Position numbers and translations under genes: made by a program. The notes under the pieces are model-generated. The model had not been told where the DNA came from. It was given only the letters and a program-made list of their open reading frames with translations, and made no database searches. Positions 33,683 through 42,406 of a DNA stretch of 64,000 bases are shown in pieces. Every line of letters starts with the position of its first letter. Position 1 is the stretch's first letter. This DNA is from Limnohabitans_A sp048020265 (lineage in GTDB: Bacteria; Pseudomonadota; Gammaproteobacteria; Burkholderiales; Burkholderiaceae_C), in contig NZ_CP171843.1 of the NCBI RefSeq assembly GCF_048020265.1, positions 310,001 to 374,000 on the forward strand, read 5' to 3'.

Positions 33683-33967
33683 ATGAGCGCCTTGAAACTG
33701 CCTGCCACCTTGCTGCACGACCAGGCCGACGCCTGCTTGGCGCAATGGCAATCGCAACTGGCACAGTGGCCCGATGCCTTGCCGCCAGAGGTGGCGCTGG
33801 ATGCCTCAGCCTTGGCCGACTTTGACTCCTCGGCGCTGGCTGTGCTGCTGGGTTTGCGCAGGGTTTTGACACAAAAAGGCACTGCCTTGCGTGTCGAGGG
33901 CATGACGCCTCGCTTGCGCGAATTGGCCAGTTTGTACGGGGTGTTAGAACTTCTCCAGCCCGCTTGA
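33683..33967 (+). CDS. mlaB: STAS-domain protein MlaB
   Basis: Small cytoplasmic STAS protein (94 aa) that stabilises and activates MlaF. The pattern is typical: a first strand and helix, PEVALDASALADFDSSALAVLLGLRRV with the conserved serine pair, then RVEGMTPRLRELASLYGVLELL. The ATG at 33683 is used; a TTG at 33668, overlapping the mlaC stop, would add five residues and couple it to mlaC. Confidence 0.85.
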   Translation: MSALKLPATLLHDQADACLAQWQSQLAQWPDALPPEVALDASALADFDSSALAVLLGLRRVLTQKGTALRVEGMTPRLRELASLYGVLELLQPA

Positions 33968-34050
33968 GTGGCTGGTTTCCAGGTCTTTTGGGGCCGATCT
34001 TCAAGTCGTGCCCGGGGTCTGCGGGCCAGCACTTAAAATAGCCCTCTCTC

Positions 34051-34986
34051 ATGCCAGCGCTCTCTTTCCAATCTGTCTCCAAGATCTACCCTGCCAAACA
34101 GGCGGGCGCAGCCGCGTTCAAAGCGCTGGACCAAGTCAGCTTTGATGTGGAGGAGGGCGAGTTCTTTGGCTTGCTCGGCCCCAACGGTGCCGGCAAAACC
34201 ACCCTGATCAGCACCCTCGCCGGCCTGAGCCGCCCCACCACCGGGCGCGTGCTGGTGCATGGCCACGATGTGCAGACCGATTACGCTGCCGCACGCCGCC
34301 TGTTGGGCGTGGTGCCGCAAGAGCTGGTGTTTGACCCGTTCTTCACGGTGCGTGAGTCGCTGCGCATCCAGTCGGGCTATTTCGGCGTCAAACACAACGA
34401 TGCCTGGATCGACGAGCTGCTGGACAGCTTGGGCCTGGCCGACAAGGCGGGCTCCAACATGCGCCAGCTCTCGGGCGGCATGAAGCGCCGAGTGCTGGTG
34501 GCCCAGGCCCTGGTGCACAAACCCCGCGTGATCGTGCTCGATGAACCCACCGCAGGGGTCGATGTGGAGCTGCGCCAGACCCTGTGGGCCTTCATTGCCA
34601 AGCTCAACAAGCAAGGCCACACCGTCTTGCTCACCACCCATTACCTCGAAGAAGCCGAAGCGCTGTGCGGCCGCATTGCCATGCTCAAGCGCGGCCAGCT
34701 GCTGGCGCTCGAGCGCACCTCCGATTTGCTGCGCTCGGCCACCAGCCAGGTGCTGCGCTTCAAGCTCGACGGCGACTTGCCGCCTGCCGTGGCGGCCATT
34801 GCGCGTGTCACGGGGCGCATCGTGCAGTTGCCCGTGCACAACGCGGTGGAGATCGAAAACCACCTCGCCACCCTGCGCACGGCGGGCTTGGTGGTGGAAG
34901 ATGTGGAAATCCGCCAGGCCGACCTGGAAGACGTGTTCCTGGAAGTCATGAACCGCAAACAATCCGCCTCGGGGGCCCTGGCATGA
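34051..34986 (+). CDS. ABC transporter ATPase, YadG-like
   Basis: ATPase of 311 aa paired with an ABC-2 permease. Walker A is GPNGAGKTT, the signature LSGGMKRRVLVAQAL, Walker B VIVLDEPTAGVD, switch His TTHY. A C-terminal accessory domain of about 90 residues ends DLEDVFLEVMNRK, as in DrrA/YadG-type exporters. It overlaps the permease gene in ATGA. The substrate is not known; it directly follows the mla genes. Confidence 0.88.
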   Translation: MPALSFQSVSKIYPAKQAGAAAFKALDQVSFDVEEGEFFGLLGPNGAGKTTLISTLAGLSRPTTGRVLVHGHDVQTDYAAARRLLGVVPQELVFDPFFTVRESLRIQSGYFGVKHNDAWIDELLDSLGLADKAGSNMRQLSGGMKRRVLVAQALVHKPRVIVLDEPTAGVDVELRQTLWAFIAKLNKQGHTVLLTTHYLEEAEALCGRIAMLKRGQLLALERTSDLLRSATSQVLRFKLDGDLPPAVAAIARVTGRIVQLPVHNAVEIENHLATLRTAGLVVEDVEIRQADLEDVFLEVMNRKQSASGALA

Positions 34987-35738
34987 CCGGCTGGCAAACC
35001 CTGCTCTACAAAGAGGTGCTGCGTTTTTGGAAAGTCGCTTTCCAGACGGTGGCCGCACCCGTGCTCACTTCGGTGCTGTATATGCTGATCTTTGGCCATG
35101 TGCTCGAAGACCATGTCAAGGTGTACGACCAAGTGGCCTACACCTCGTTTTTGTTGCCGGGCCTGATGATGATGGGCGTGCTGCAAAACGCTTTTGCCAA
35201 CAGCTCGTCGAGCCTGGTGCAAAGCAAGATCATGGGCAGCCTGGTGTTCTTGTTGCTCACGCCCTTGTCGCACCGCAGCTGGTTTGTGGCCTATGTGGGC
35301 TCCTCGGTGGTGCGCGGCTTGGCCGTGGGCTTGGGCGTGTTCGTCATCACCGGATGGATGGTCAACATCACGTTTGTGAACCCGCTGTGGATTTTGGCTT
35401 TCGCCGTCATGGGTGCGGCCATGATGGGCTCACTGGGCGTGATCGCCGGGCTGTGGGCTGAAAAGTTCGACCAGATGGCCGCCTTTCAGAACTTCATCAT
35501 CATGCCCATGACGTTTTTGTCGGGCGTGTTTTATTCCATCCACTCCTTGCCGCCGTTTTGGCAAAAGCTCAGCCACCTGAACCCGTTTTTCTACATGATC
35601 GACGGCTTTCGTTACGGCTTCTTTGGCCAAAGCGATGTGTCCCCCTGGGTCAGTTTGGCGGTGGTGGGCACCACCTTGGCCGCCATTGGCGGCCTGACCC
35701 TTCACCTTTTGCGCATCGGCTACAAAATCCGAAGCTGA
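34983..35738 (+). CDS. ABC-2 type transporter permease, YadH-like
   Basis: Integral membrane partner of the preceding ATPase (251 aa) with six hydrophobic segments. The ABC-2 signature region PMTFLSGVFYSIHSLPPFWQKLSHLNPFFYMIDGFRYGFFG is near residues 175-215. ATG overlap with the ATPase stop indicates coupled synthesis. The substrate is unassigned; the YadGH family is often annotated as a multidrug or polysaccharide-like exporter, without proof here. Confidence 0.9.
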   Translation: MTGWQTLLYKEVLRFWKVAFQTVAAPVLTSVLYMLIFGHVLEDHVKVYDQVAYTSFLLPGLMMMGVLQNAFANSSSSLVQSKIMGSLVFLLLTPLSHRSWFVAYVGSSVVRGLAVGLGVFVITGWMVNITFVNPLWILAFAVMGAAMMGSLGVIAGLWAEKFDQMAAFQNFIIMPMTFLSGVFYSIHSLPPFWQKLSHLNPFFYMIDGFRYGFFGQSDVSPWVSLAVVGTTLAAIGGLTLHLLRIGYKIRS

Positions 35739-35743
35739 ACCCC

Positions 35744-35986
35744 ATGAACGCTGAGCAACTCAAAGCCGTCATCGCCGCAGGGCTGGACTGTACCCATCTT
35801 GAAGTGGATGGCGATGGCCGCCACTGGAGTGCTGTGGTGGTGTCGGAAGCCTTTGCCGGCCTGCGCCCTATTGCCCGTCACCAACGGGTGTACGCCACGC
35901 TGGGGCAAAAAATGCACACCGACGAGGTGCACGCCTTGTCGATGAAAACCTACACGCCCGCCGAATGGGCCAAGCAAGCGCAATGA
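35744..35986 (+). CDS. BolA family protein, IbaG-like
   Basis: Protein of 80 aa with the BolA fold, of the type that works with monothiol glutaredoxins in Fe-S or stress physiology. Seen: a helix, CTHLEVDGDGRHWSAVVVSEAF, then RHQRVYATLG and a conserved His in DEVHALSMKTYTP. It lies directly upstream of murA, the same arrangement as E. coli ibaG-murA. The cysteine C16 is at the usual cluster-ligand region. Confidence 0.9.
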   Translation: MNAEQLKAVIAAGLDCTHLEVDGDGRHWSAVVVSEAFAGLRPIARHQRVYATLGQKMHTDEVHALSMKTYTPAEWAKQAQ

Positions 35987-36024
35987 ACCGAAGGCCCTCG
36001 GGCCGCAACGCACCGACCTGACCC

Positions 36025-37290
36025 ATGGATAAACTGAAAATTCGCGGCGGCCACCGCCTGCAAGGCACGCTCGATGTGTCGGGTGCCAAAAACGCGGCCC
36101 TGCCCGAGCTGTGCGCCGCTTTGCTGAGCGCCGAGCCCGTCACGCTGGCCAATGTGCCGCGGCTGCAAGACGTCTCGACCATGCTCAAGCTGATCCGCAA
36201 CATGGGCGTCACGGCCGAGCACCATGAAGACGGCCGGGTCACGCTGGACGCCGGAGGCCTGAACAACCCTGAAGCCCCCTACGAGCTGGTGAAAACCATG
36301 CGCGCTTCGGTGCTGGCGCTGGGGCCTTTGCTGACCCGTTTTGGCCACGCCAAAGTGTCTTTGCCAGGTGGTTGCGCCATTGGCTCGCGCCCGGTCGACC
36401 AGCACATCAAAGGTCTGCAGGCCATGGGTGCTGTCATCACGGTGGACCACGGCTACATGCTGGCCAGCCTGCCCGAGGGCCGCACGCGCCTGAAAGGCGC
36501 GCGCATCACCACCGACATGGTCACCGTCACCGGCACTGAAAACTTCCTCATGGCCGCGGCCTTGGCCGAAGGCGAGACGGTGCTGGAAAACGCCGCGCAA
36601 GAACCCGAGATTCCCGACCTGGCTGAGATGCTCATCAAAATGGGCGCGAAGATCGAAGGCCATGGCACACGCCGCATCCGCATCCAGGGTGTCGAACGCT
36701 TGCACGGTTGCCAGCACCAAGTCGTGGCCGACCGCATCGAGGCGGGCACGTTTTTGTGCGCCGTGGCGGCCACCGGTGGTGACGTGGTCTTGCGCCACGG
36801 CCGCGCTGACCATTTGGAAGTGGTCATCGAGAAGCTGCGCGACGCCGGTGCCACCATTGAGGCCGGCGAGGACTTCATTCGCGTCAAAGCCGATGGCCGT
36901 CTGAAAGCCCAGAGCTTTCGCACCACCGAATACCCGGGCTTCCCGACCGACATGCAGGCGCAGTTCATGGCGCTCAACTGCATTGCGCAGGGCGCGAGCA
37001 AGGTGACCGAAACCATTTTCGAAAACCGGTTCATGCACGTCAACGAACTGGTGCGCCTGGGTGCGCACATCCAGATCGATGGCAAGGTGGCGGTGATCGA
37101 GGGCGTGGAAAAATTGTCGGGCGCGACCGTTATGGCCACCGATTTGCGGGCTTCGGCCAGCTTGGTGATTGCCGGTTTGGTGGCCGAAGGCGAAACCATT
37201 GTGGACCGTATCTACCATCTGGACCGTGGTTACGACCGGATGGAGTTGAAACTGCGCGGCCTGGGTGCCGACATTGAAAGAGTGAAATGA
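36025..37290 (+). CDS. murA: UDP-N-acetylglucosamine 1-carboxyvinyltransferase
   Basis: First committed step of peptidoglycan synthesis: transfer of enolpyruvate from PEP to UDP-GlcNAc (421 aa). The catalytic loop cysteine is C117 in GGCAIGSRPVDQH, the fosfomycin-sensitive type. Lys22-type binding is seen in SGAKNAALP. It starts the murA-his run and overlaps hisG in ATGA. Confidence 0.97.
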   Translation: MDKLKIRGGHRLQGTLDVSGAKNAALPELCAALLSAEPVTLANVPRLQDVSTMLKLIRNMGVTAEHHEDGRVTLDAGGLNNPEAPYELVKTMRASVLALGPLLTRFGHAKVSLPGGCAIGSRPVDQHIKGLQAMGAVITVDHGYMLASLPEGRTRLKGARITTDMVTVTGTENFLMAAALAEGETVLENAAQEPEIPDLAEMLIKMGAKIEGHGTRRIRIQGVERLHGCQHQVVADRIEAGTFLCAVAATGGDVVLRHGRADHLEVVIEKLRDAGATIEAGEDFIRVKADGRLKAQSFRTTEYPGFPTDMQAQFMALNCIAQGASKVTETIFENRFMHVNELVRLGAHIQIDGKVAVIEGVEKLSGATVMATDLRASASLVIAGLVAEGETIVDRIYHLDRGYDRMELKLRGLGADIERVK

Positions 37291-37928
37291 TCACGCTCGC
37301 CCTGTCCAAAGGACGCATTTTTGATGAAACCCTGCCGCTGCTCCGTGCCGCTGGCATCGAGGTGCTCGAAGACCCCGAAAAATCCCGCAAGCTGATCTTG
37401 CCCACCAACCAGTCCAATGTGCGTGTGGTGCTGGTGCGGGCCAGCGACGTGCCCACCTATGTGGAATACGGCGGGGCTGATTTGGGCGTGACCGGTCTCG
37501 ACACCCTGATCGAGCATGGCGGCCAGGGCTTGTACCAGCCGTTGGACCTGAACATCGCCAAATGCCGCATGAGTGTAGCGGTGCGGGCCGACGACGATTA
37601 CGCAGCGCTGGTGCGCACCGGGGCACGTCTGAAGGTGGCCACCAAATACACCACGATTGCGCGCGACTTTTTCGCGACCAAGGGTGTGCACGTCGACCTG
37701 ATCAAGCTCTACGGCAGCATGGAACTGGCCCCTCTCACGGGTCTGGCCGATGCGATTGTGGACCTTGTGTCGACCGGCAACACGCTCAAGGCCAATCACT
37801 TGATTGAAGTCGAACGCATCATGGACATCAGCTCGCGCTTGGTGGTGAACCAGGCCGCGCTCAAACTCAAACAAGCGCCGATTCGCGCCATCATCGACGC
37901 CTTTGCGGGCGCCGTTAAGAAGGACTGA
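37287..37928 (+). CDS. hisG: ATP phosphoribosyltransferase, short form HisG
   Basis: First enzyme of histidine synthesis (213 aa). The catalytic core is present (LSKGRIFDETLPLL, GGADLGVTGLDTL, ATKYTTIARDFF, GLADAIVDLVSTGNTLKAN). At this length it lacks the C-terminal regulatory domain of the long form, so by family knowledge it needs HisZ as regulatory partner; no hisZ is in this window. It overlaps murA by four bases. Confidence 0.96.
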   Translation: MITLALSKGRIFDETLPLLRAAGIEVLEDPEKSRKLILPTNQSNVRVVLVRASDVPTYVEYGGADLGVTGLDTLIEHGGQGLYQPLDLNIAKCRMSVAVRADDDYAALVRTGARLKVATKYTTIARDFFATKGVHVDLIKLYGSMELAPLTGLADAIVDLVSTGNTLKANHLIEVERIMDISSRLVVNQAALKLKQAPIRAIIDAFAGAVKKD

Positions 37929-37933
37929 CCCTT

Positions 37934-39286
37934 ATGGACTCGATGGCCCTGCACGCCAAACCTTTGCAACTGAATACGGCCGACGCCGATTTTGAAGCGG
38001 CCTTCGCGGCCCGCCTGCATTGGTCTGCCGACACCGACGCCGCCATCGAGCAGCGCGTGGCCGACATCCTGGCCGATGTGCAGCAACGCGGCGACGCGGC
38101 CGTGCTGGCCTACACCCAACGCTTTGACGGCCTGCAAGCGGCCGATGTGAAGGCGCTCGAAATCACCCAGGCCGAACTGCAAGCCGCGCTGGACAGCCTG
38201 CCTGCCGTGCAGCGCGAAGCCCTGCAAGCGGCTGCAGCCCGTGTGCGCAAGTACCACGAAGCGCAAAAGAAGGCTTCTGGCGAGAGCTGGTCTTACCGTG
38301 ACGAAGATGGCACCCTGCTGGGCCAGAAAGTCACGCCGCTCGACCGCGTGGGCATTTATGTGCCCGGTGGCAAAGCCGCTTACCCGTCGTCGGTGTTGAT
38401 GAACGCCATCCCCGCCCATGTGGCCGGGGTGCAGGAGATCATCATGGTGGTGCCCACGCCAGCTGGCGTGCGCAATCCGCTGGTGCTGGCCGCTGCCTGT
38501 GTGGCTGGTGTGAGCCGTGCCTTTACGGTGGGCGGCGCGCAGGCGGTCGCCGCTTTGGCTTACGGCACCGCCACAATTCCCAAGGTGGACAAGATCACCG
38601 GCCCGGGCAACGCCTATGTGGCCAGTGCCAAAAAGCGCGTGTTCGGCACCGTGGGCATCGACATGATTGCGGGCCCCTCTGAAATTCTGGTGTTGGCCGA
38701 CGGCACCACGCCCGCCGAATGGGTGGCGATGGATTTGTTCAGCCAGGCCGAGCACGACGAATTGGCGCAAAGCATTTTGCTGTGCCCCGATGCGGGCTAC
38801 ATCGCCCAAGTGCAGGCCGCGATCGACCGCCTGCTGCCCGAGATGCCGCGGTGCGAGATCATCGCCAAGAGCCTGAACGACCGGGGTGCGCTGATCCTCA
38901 CGCGCAGCATGGAAGAAGCCTGCGCCATCAGCAACCGCATTGCGCCTGAGCACCTGGAGGTGTCGAGCCGCGACCCGCACCGTTGGGAGCCGCTGCTGCG
39001 CCACGCGGGTGCCATCTTTTTGGGCGCCTTCACCAGCGAGTCGCTGGGCGATTACTGCGCTGGCCCCAACCATGTGCTGCCCACCAGCGGCACGGCGCGT
39101 TTCTCCTCGCCTTTGGGCGTGTACGACTTCCAGAAACGCAGCAGCCTGATCGAGGTCAGCGAGGCCGGCGCCCAGCCCTTGGGCCGCATCGCTGCCGAAC
39201 TGGCCTACGGCGAAGGCCTGCAAGCGCACGCCCGCGCTGCCGAATTGCGTTTGAACCCTGTGCCCCCGATGCGAGACACGAAATGA
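37934..39286 (+). CDS. hisD: Histidinol dehydrogenase
   Basis: Zinc- and NAD-dependent two-step oxidation of histidinol to histidine (450 aa), the last step. Seen are VGIYVPGGKAAYPSSVLM, the TGPGNAYVASAKKRVFG segment, DMIAGPSEILV, the zinc and catalytic region SQAEHDELAQS, and APEHLEV. It overlaps hisC by four bases at its end. Confidence 0.97.
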   Translation: MDSMALHAKPLQLNTADADFEAAFAARLHWSADTDAAIEQRVADILADVQQRGDAAVLAYTQRFDGLQAADVKALEITQAELQAALDSLPAVQREALQAAAARVRKYHEAQKKASGESWSYRDEDGTLLGQKVTPLDRVGIYVPGGKAAYPSSVLMNAIPAHVAGVQEIIMVVPTPAGVRNPLVLAAACVAGVSRAFTVGGAQAVAALAYGTATIPKVDKITGPGNAYVASAKKRVFGTVGIDMIAGPSEILVLADGTTPAEWVAMDLFSQAEHDELAQSILLCPDAGYIAQVQAAIDRLLPEMPRCEIIAKSLNDRGALILTRSMEEACAISNRIAPEHLEVSSRDPHRWEPLLRHAGAIFLGAFTSESLGDYCAGPNHVLPTSGTARFSSPLGVYDFQKRSSLIEVSEAGAQPLGRIAAELAYGEGLQAHARAAELRLNPVPPMRDTK

Positions 39287-40368
39287 GCAACGTCAGCCCC
39301 CAACTCATGCAACGCATCCGCCAGGACGTGCAGTCCATGCACGCCTACGCCATCCAGGACTCGGGCGGCATGGTCAAGCTCGACGCGATGGAAAACCCGC
39401 ACAGATTGCCCGCTGATTTGCAAAAGGCTTTGGGCGAGCGCCTGGGCGCACTGGCGCTGAACCGCTACCCCGATGGCCGTGTGAACGACTTGCGCCACGC
39501 GCTCTCGGCTTACGCAGGGATGCCCGAAGGTTTCGACATCATGTTGGGCAACGGTTCGGACGAGTTGATCTCGCTCTTGGCCATGGCCTGCGATGTCCCT
39601 GGCGCTTCCATCTTGGCCCCCTTGCCCGGCTTTGTGATGTACGCCATGAGCGCCCAACTGCAAGGCTTGGCTTTCCACGGCGTGCCGCTGACGGCTGACT
39701 TTGAACTCGACGAAGCCGCCATGCTGGCTGCTATTGATCAGCACAAACCGTCCATCGTGTACTTGGCTTACCCCAACAACCCCACGGGTAATCTGTGGAA
39801 CGACGATGTGATCGAGAAGATCGTCCTCGCCCAAGGCGCACAAGGCGGGCTGGTCGTCATGGACGAGGCTTACCAGCCCTTTGCCAGCAAGAGCTACATG
39901 GACCGCATCACGCGCCACACGCACGTGCTCTTGATGCGCACGCTCAGCAAGTTTGGCCTGGCCGGGGTGCGTCTGGGTTACATGATCGGCCCCAAGGCGC
40001 TGATCGCCGAGATCGACAAAGTGCGCCCCCCCTACAACATCAGTGTGCTGAATTACGAGTGCGCCCTGTTTGCGCTGGAGCATGCCGAGGTGTTTGCAGC
40101 GCAAGCCAAGGACCTGCGCGAGCAGCGCGCTCGACTGCAACGCGAGCTGACCGCCTTGCCCGGCGTGACGCCCTTCCCGAGTGAAGCCAACATGATCCTG
40201 ACTCGTGTGCCCGATGCGGCCAAAACCTTTGACGGTCTGAAGGCACACGGTGTGCTGATCAAGAACATTTCTAAAATGCACCCATTGCTGGCCAATTGCC
40301 TGCGCTTGACGGTGGGCACCGCCGCAGAAAACGACCAACTCCTCGCCGCTTTGAAAGCCTCCTTATGA
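39283..40368 (+). CDS. hisC: Histidinol-phosphate aminotransferase
   Basis: PLP aminotransferase fold type I (361 aa) acting on imidazole acetol phosphate. The PLP lysine is K223 in RTLSKFGLAGVRLGY. YPNNPTGN, VVMDEAYQPFA and the LDAMENPH opening are all typical. The start at 39283 overlaps hisD and gives the family length. It overlaps hisB by four bases. Confidence 0.96.
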   Translation: MSNVSPQLMQRIRQDVQSMHAYAIQDSGGMVKLDAMENPHRLPADLQKALGERLGALALNRYPDGRVNDLRHALSAYAGMPEGFDIMLGNGSDELISLLAMACDVPGASILAPLPGFVMYAMSAQLQGLAFHGVPLTADFELDEAAMLAAIDQHKPSIVYLAYPNNPTGNLWNDDVIEKIVLAQGAQGGLVVMDEAYQPFASKSYMDRITRHTHVLLMRTLSKFGLAGVRLGYMIGPKALIAEIDKVRPPYNISVLNYECALFALEHAEVFAAQAKDLREQRARLQRELTALPGVTPFPSEANMILTRVPDAAKTFDGLKAHGVLIKNISKMHPLLANCLRLTVGTAAENDQLLAALKASL

Positions 40369-40955
40369 ACCGCACCGCTGCAGTCACCCGAAAGACGGCC
40401 GAGACGAACATCCGCGTCGCCCTCAACCTGGACGGCACGGGCCAGGCCAAGCTGGCTTCGGGCATTGGTTTTCTGGACCACATGCTGGACCAGATCGCGC
40501 GTCACGGTTTGATCGATCTGGACATCGCTTGCGAAGGCGATCTGCACATCGACGGCCACCACACCGTCGAAGACATCGGCATCACCTTGGGCCAGGCGTT
40601 CGCTCAAGCGATTGGCGACAAAAAAGGCATCCGCCGTTATGGCCACGCCTACGTGCCGCTCGACGAAGCTTTGAGCCGCGTGGTGGTGGATTTTTCGGGC
40701 CGCCCCGGCCTGCACATGGACGTGAAGTTCACTTCCGGCTCTTTGGGCACGCTGGACACGCAACTGGTGTACGAATTCTTCCAGGGCTTTGTGAACCACG
40801 CGCTGTGCACGCTGCACATCGACAACCTCAAGGGCGTGAACGCGCACCACCAGTGCGAGACGATTTTCAAGGCCTTCGCCCGCGCCGTGCGTGCCGCGCT
40901 CGAACTTGATCCACGCTCGGCGGGTGTGATCCCATCGACCAAAGGCAGCCTCTAA
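40365..40955 (+). CDS. hisB: Imidazoleglycerol-phosphate dehydratase
   Basis: Manganese enzyme (196 aa) dehydrating IGP. Metal-binding motifs are GFLDHMLDQIARHG, DGHHTVEDIGI, NHALCTLHID and NAHHQCETIFKAF. It is the monofunctional form without the phosphatase domain fused in enterobacterial HisB, so histidinol phosphatase must be encoded elsewhere; none is recognised in this window. Confidence 0.97.
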   Translation: MNRTAAVTRKTAETNIRVALNLDGTGQAKLASGIGFLDHMLDQIARHGLIDLDIACEGDLHIDGHHTVEDIGITLGQAFAQAIGDKKGIRRYGHAYVPLDEALSRVVVDFSGRPGLHMDVKFTSGSLGTLDTQLVYEFFQGFVNHALCTLHIDNLKGVNAHHQCETIFKAFARAVRAALELDPRSAGVIPSTKGSL

Positions 40956-40956
40956 C

Positions 40957-41613
40957 ATGAGCGTCAACCGCGTCGCCGTCGTGGATTACGGCATGGGCAA
41001 CCTGCGCAGCGTGGCGCAGGCGGTGATGCATGCCGCCTCCAGCGTGGACCATGCCGAAGTCACCGTCACGTCTGATCCGCAAGTGGTGCGCGACGCGCAC
41101 CGCGTGGTCTTGCCGGGGCAGGGCGCCATGCCCGACTGCATGCGCGAGCTGCGCGAGTCCGGTTTGCTGGATGCCGTGCTCGAAGCTGCTGCCAGCAAGC
41201 CCCTTTTTGGCGTGTGCGTGGGCATGCAAATGCTGCTGGACCACAGCGATGAGGGCGACACGCCGGGCTTGGGGCTGATCCCTGGCCGTGTGGTCAAGTT
41301 CGATTTGGCCGGGCAAATCCAGCCCGATGGCACCCGATTCAAAGTGCCGCAAATGGGCTGGAACCAGGTCTGGCAAGATGCTCCGGCGCACCCCTTGTGG
41401 CGCGGCATTACCGACGGCAGCTGGTATTATTTTGTGCACAGCTTCTACGCCAAAGTGGCCAACCCGGCGCACAGCGCGGCCCAGACCGATTACGGTGGCC
41501 GTTTCGCTTGTGCCATTGCCCGTGACAATATTTTTGCGACCCAGTTTCACCCCGAAAAAAGCGCGGCCCAAGGCCTGGCCCTGTTCCGCAATTTCCTTCA
41601 CTGGCAGCCTTGA
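40957..41613 (+). CDS. hisH: Imidazole glycerol phosphate synthase, glutaminase subunit HisH
   Basis: Class I glutamine amidotransferase (218 aa) that supplies ammonia to HisF. The nucleophile Cys is in GVCVGMQML and the His-Glu pair in TQFHPEKSA. The opening AVVDYGMGNLRSV is typical. It begins one base after the hisB stop. Confidence 0.97.
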   Translation: MSVNRVAVVDYGMGNLRSVAQAVMHAASSVDHAEVTVTSDPQVVRDAHRVVLPGQGAMPDCMRELRESGLLDAVLEAAASKPLFGVCVGMQMLLDHSDEGDTPGLGLIPGRVVKFDLAGQIQPDGTRFKVPQMGWNQVWQDAPAHPLWRGITDGSWYYFVHSFYAKVANPAHSAAQTDYGGRFACAIARDNIFATQFHPEKSAAQGLALFRNFLHWQP

Positions 41614-41663
41614 GAAGTTTTCACTGCCGTTTTTCAGCCCTTCAGCTTCTTTTTTAATTCGCC

Positions 41664-42404
41664 ATGATTCTGATCCCCGCCATTGACCTCAAAGACGGCC
41701 ACTGCGTTCGCCTCAAGCAGGGCGATATGGACCAAGCCACGACCTTTGGCGAAGACCCCGCCGCCATGGCCCGCACCTGGCTCGAAAAAGGCGCACGCCG
41801 TTTGCATCTGGTGGATCTGAACGGCGCGTTCGCGGGCAAGCCACAAAACTTCGGGGCCATCAAGTCCATCCTCAAGGCCGTGGGCGACGACATCCCGGTG
41901 CAGCTGGGGGGCGGCATCCGCGATCTGGACACGATTGAAAAATACATCGACAGCGGCCTGCGCTACGTCATCATCGGCACCGCCGCCGTCAAGAACCCCG
42001 GCTTTTTGAAAGACGCCTGCACCGCATTTGGCGGCCACATCATCGTGGGCCTGGACGCCAAAGACGGCAAAGTCGCCACCGACGGCTGGAGCAAGCTCAC
42101 CGGCCACGAAGTGGTGGACCTGGCCAAGAAGTTCGAAGACTGGGGCGTCGAGTCCATCATCTACACCGACATCGGCCGCGACGGCATGCTCAGCGGCATC
42201 AACATCGACGCCACCGTCAAGCTGGCCCAAGCCCTCACCATCCCCGTGATCGCCTCGGGCGGTTTGTCCAATATGGCCGACATCGAGCAGCTGTGCGCGG
42301 TGGAAGACGAAGGCGTGGAAGGCGTGATCTGCGGCCGCGCCGTGTACTCGGGGGACCTGGACTTCGCGCTGGCGCAGCAACGCGCCGACGAACTGAACGG
42401 CTGA
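41664..42404 (+). CDS. hisA: ProFAR isomerase HisA
   Basis: TIM-barrel isomerase (246 aa) converting ProFAR to PRFAR. The catalytic Asp near the start is in IPAIDLKDGHCVRL, the second is in YTDIGRDGMLSG, and the phosphate loops are GGGIRD and ASGGLSNM. A short T-rich leader separates it from hisH. Confidence 0.96.
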   Translation: MILIPAIDLKDGHCVRLKQGDMDQATTFGEDPAAMARTWLEKGARRLHLVDLNGAFAGKPQNFGAIKSILKAVGDDIPVQLGGGIRDLDTIEKYIDSGLRYVIIGTAAVKNPGFLKDACTAFGGHIIVGLDAKDGKVATDGWSKLTGHEVVDLAKKFEDWGVESIIYTDIGRDGMLSGINIDATVKLAQALTIPVIASGGLSNMADIEQLCAVEDEGVEGVICGRAVYSGDLDFALAQQRADELNG

Positions 42405-42406
42405 AC

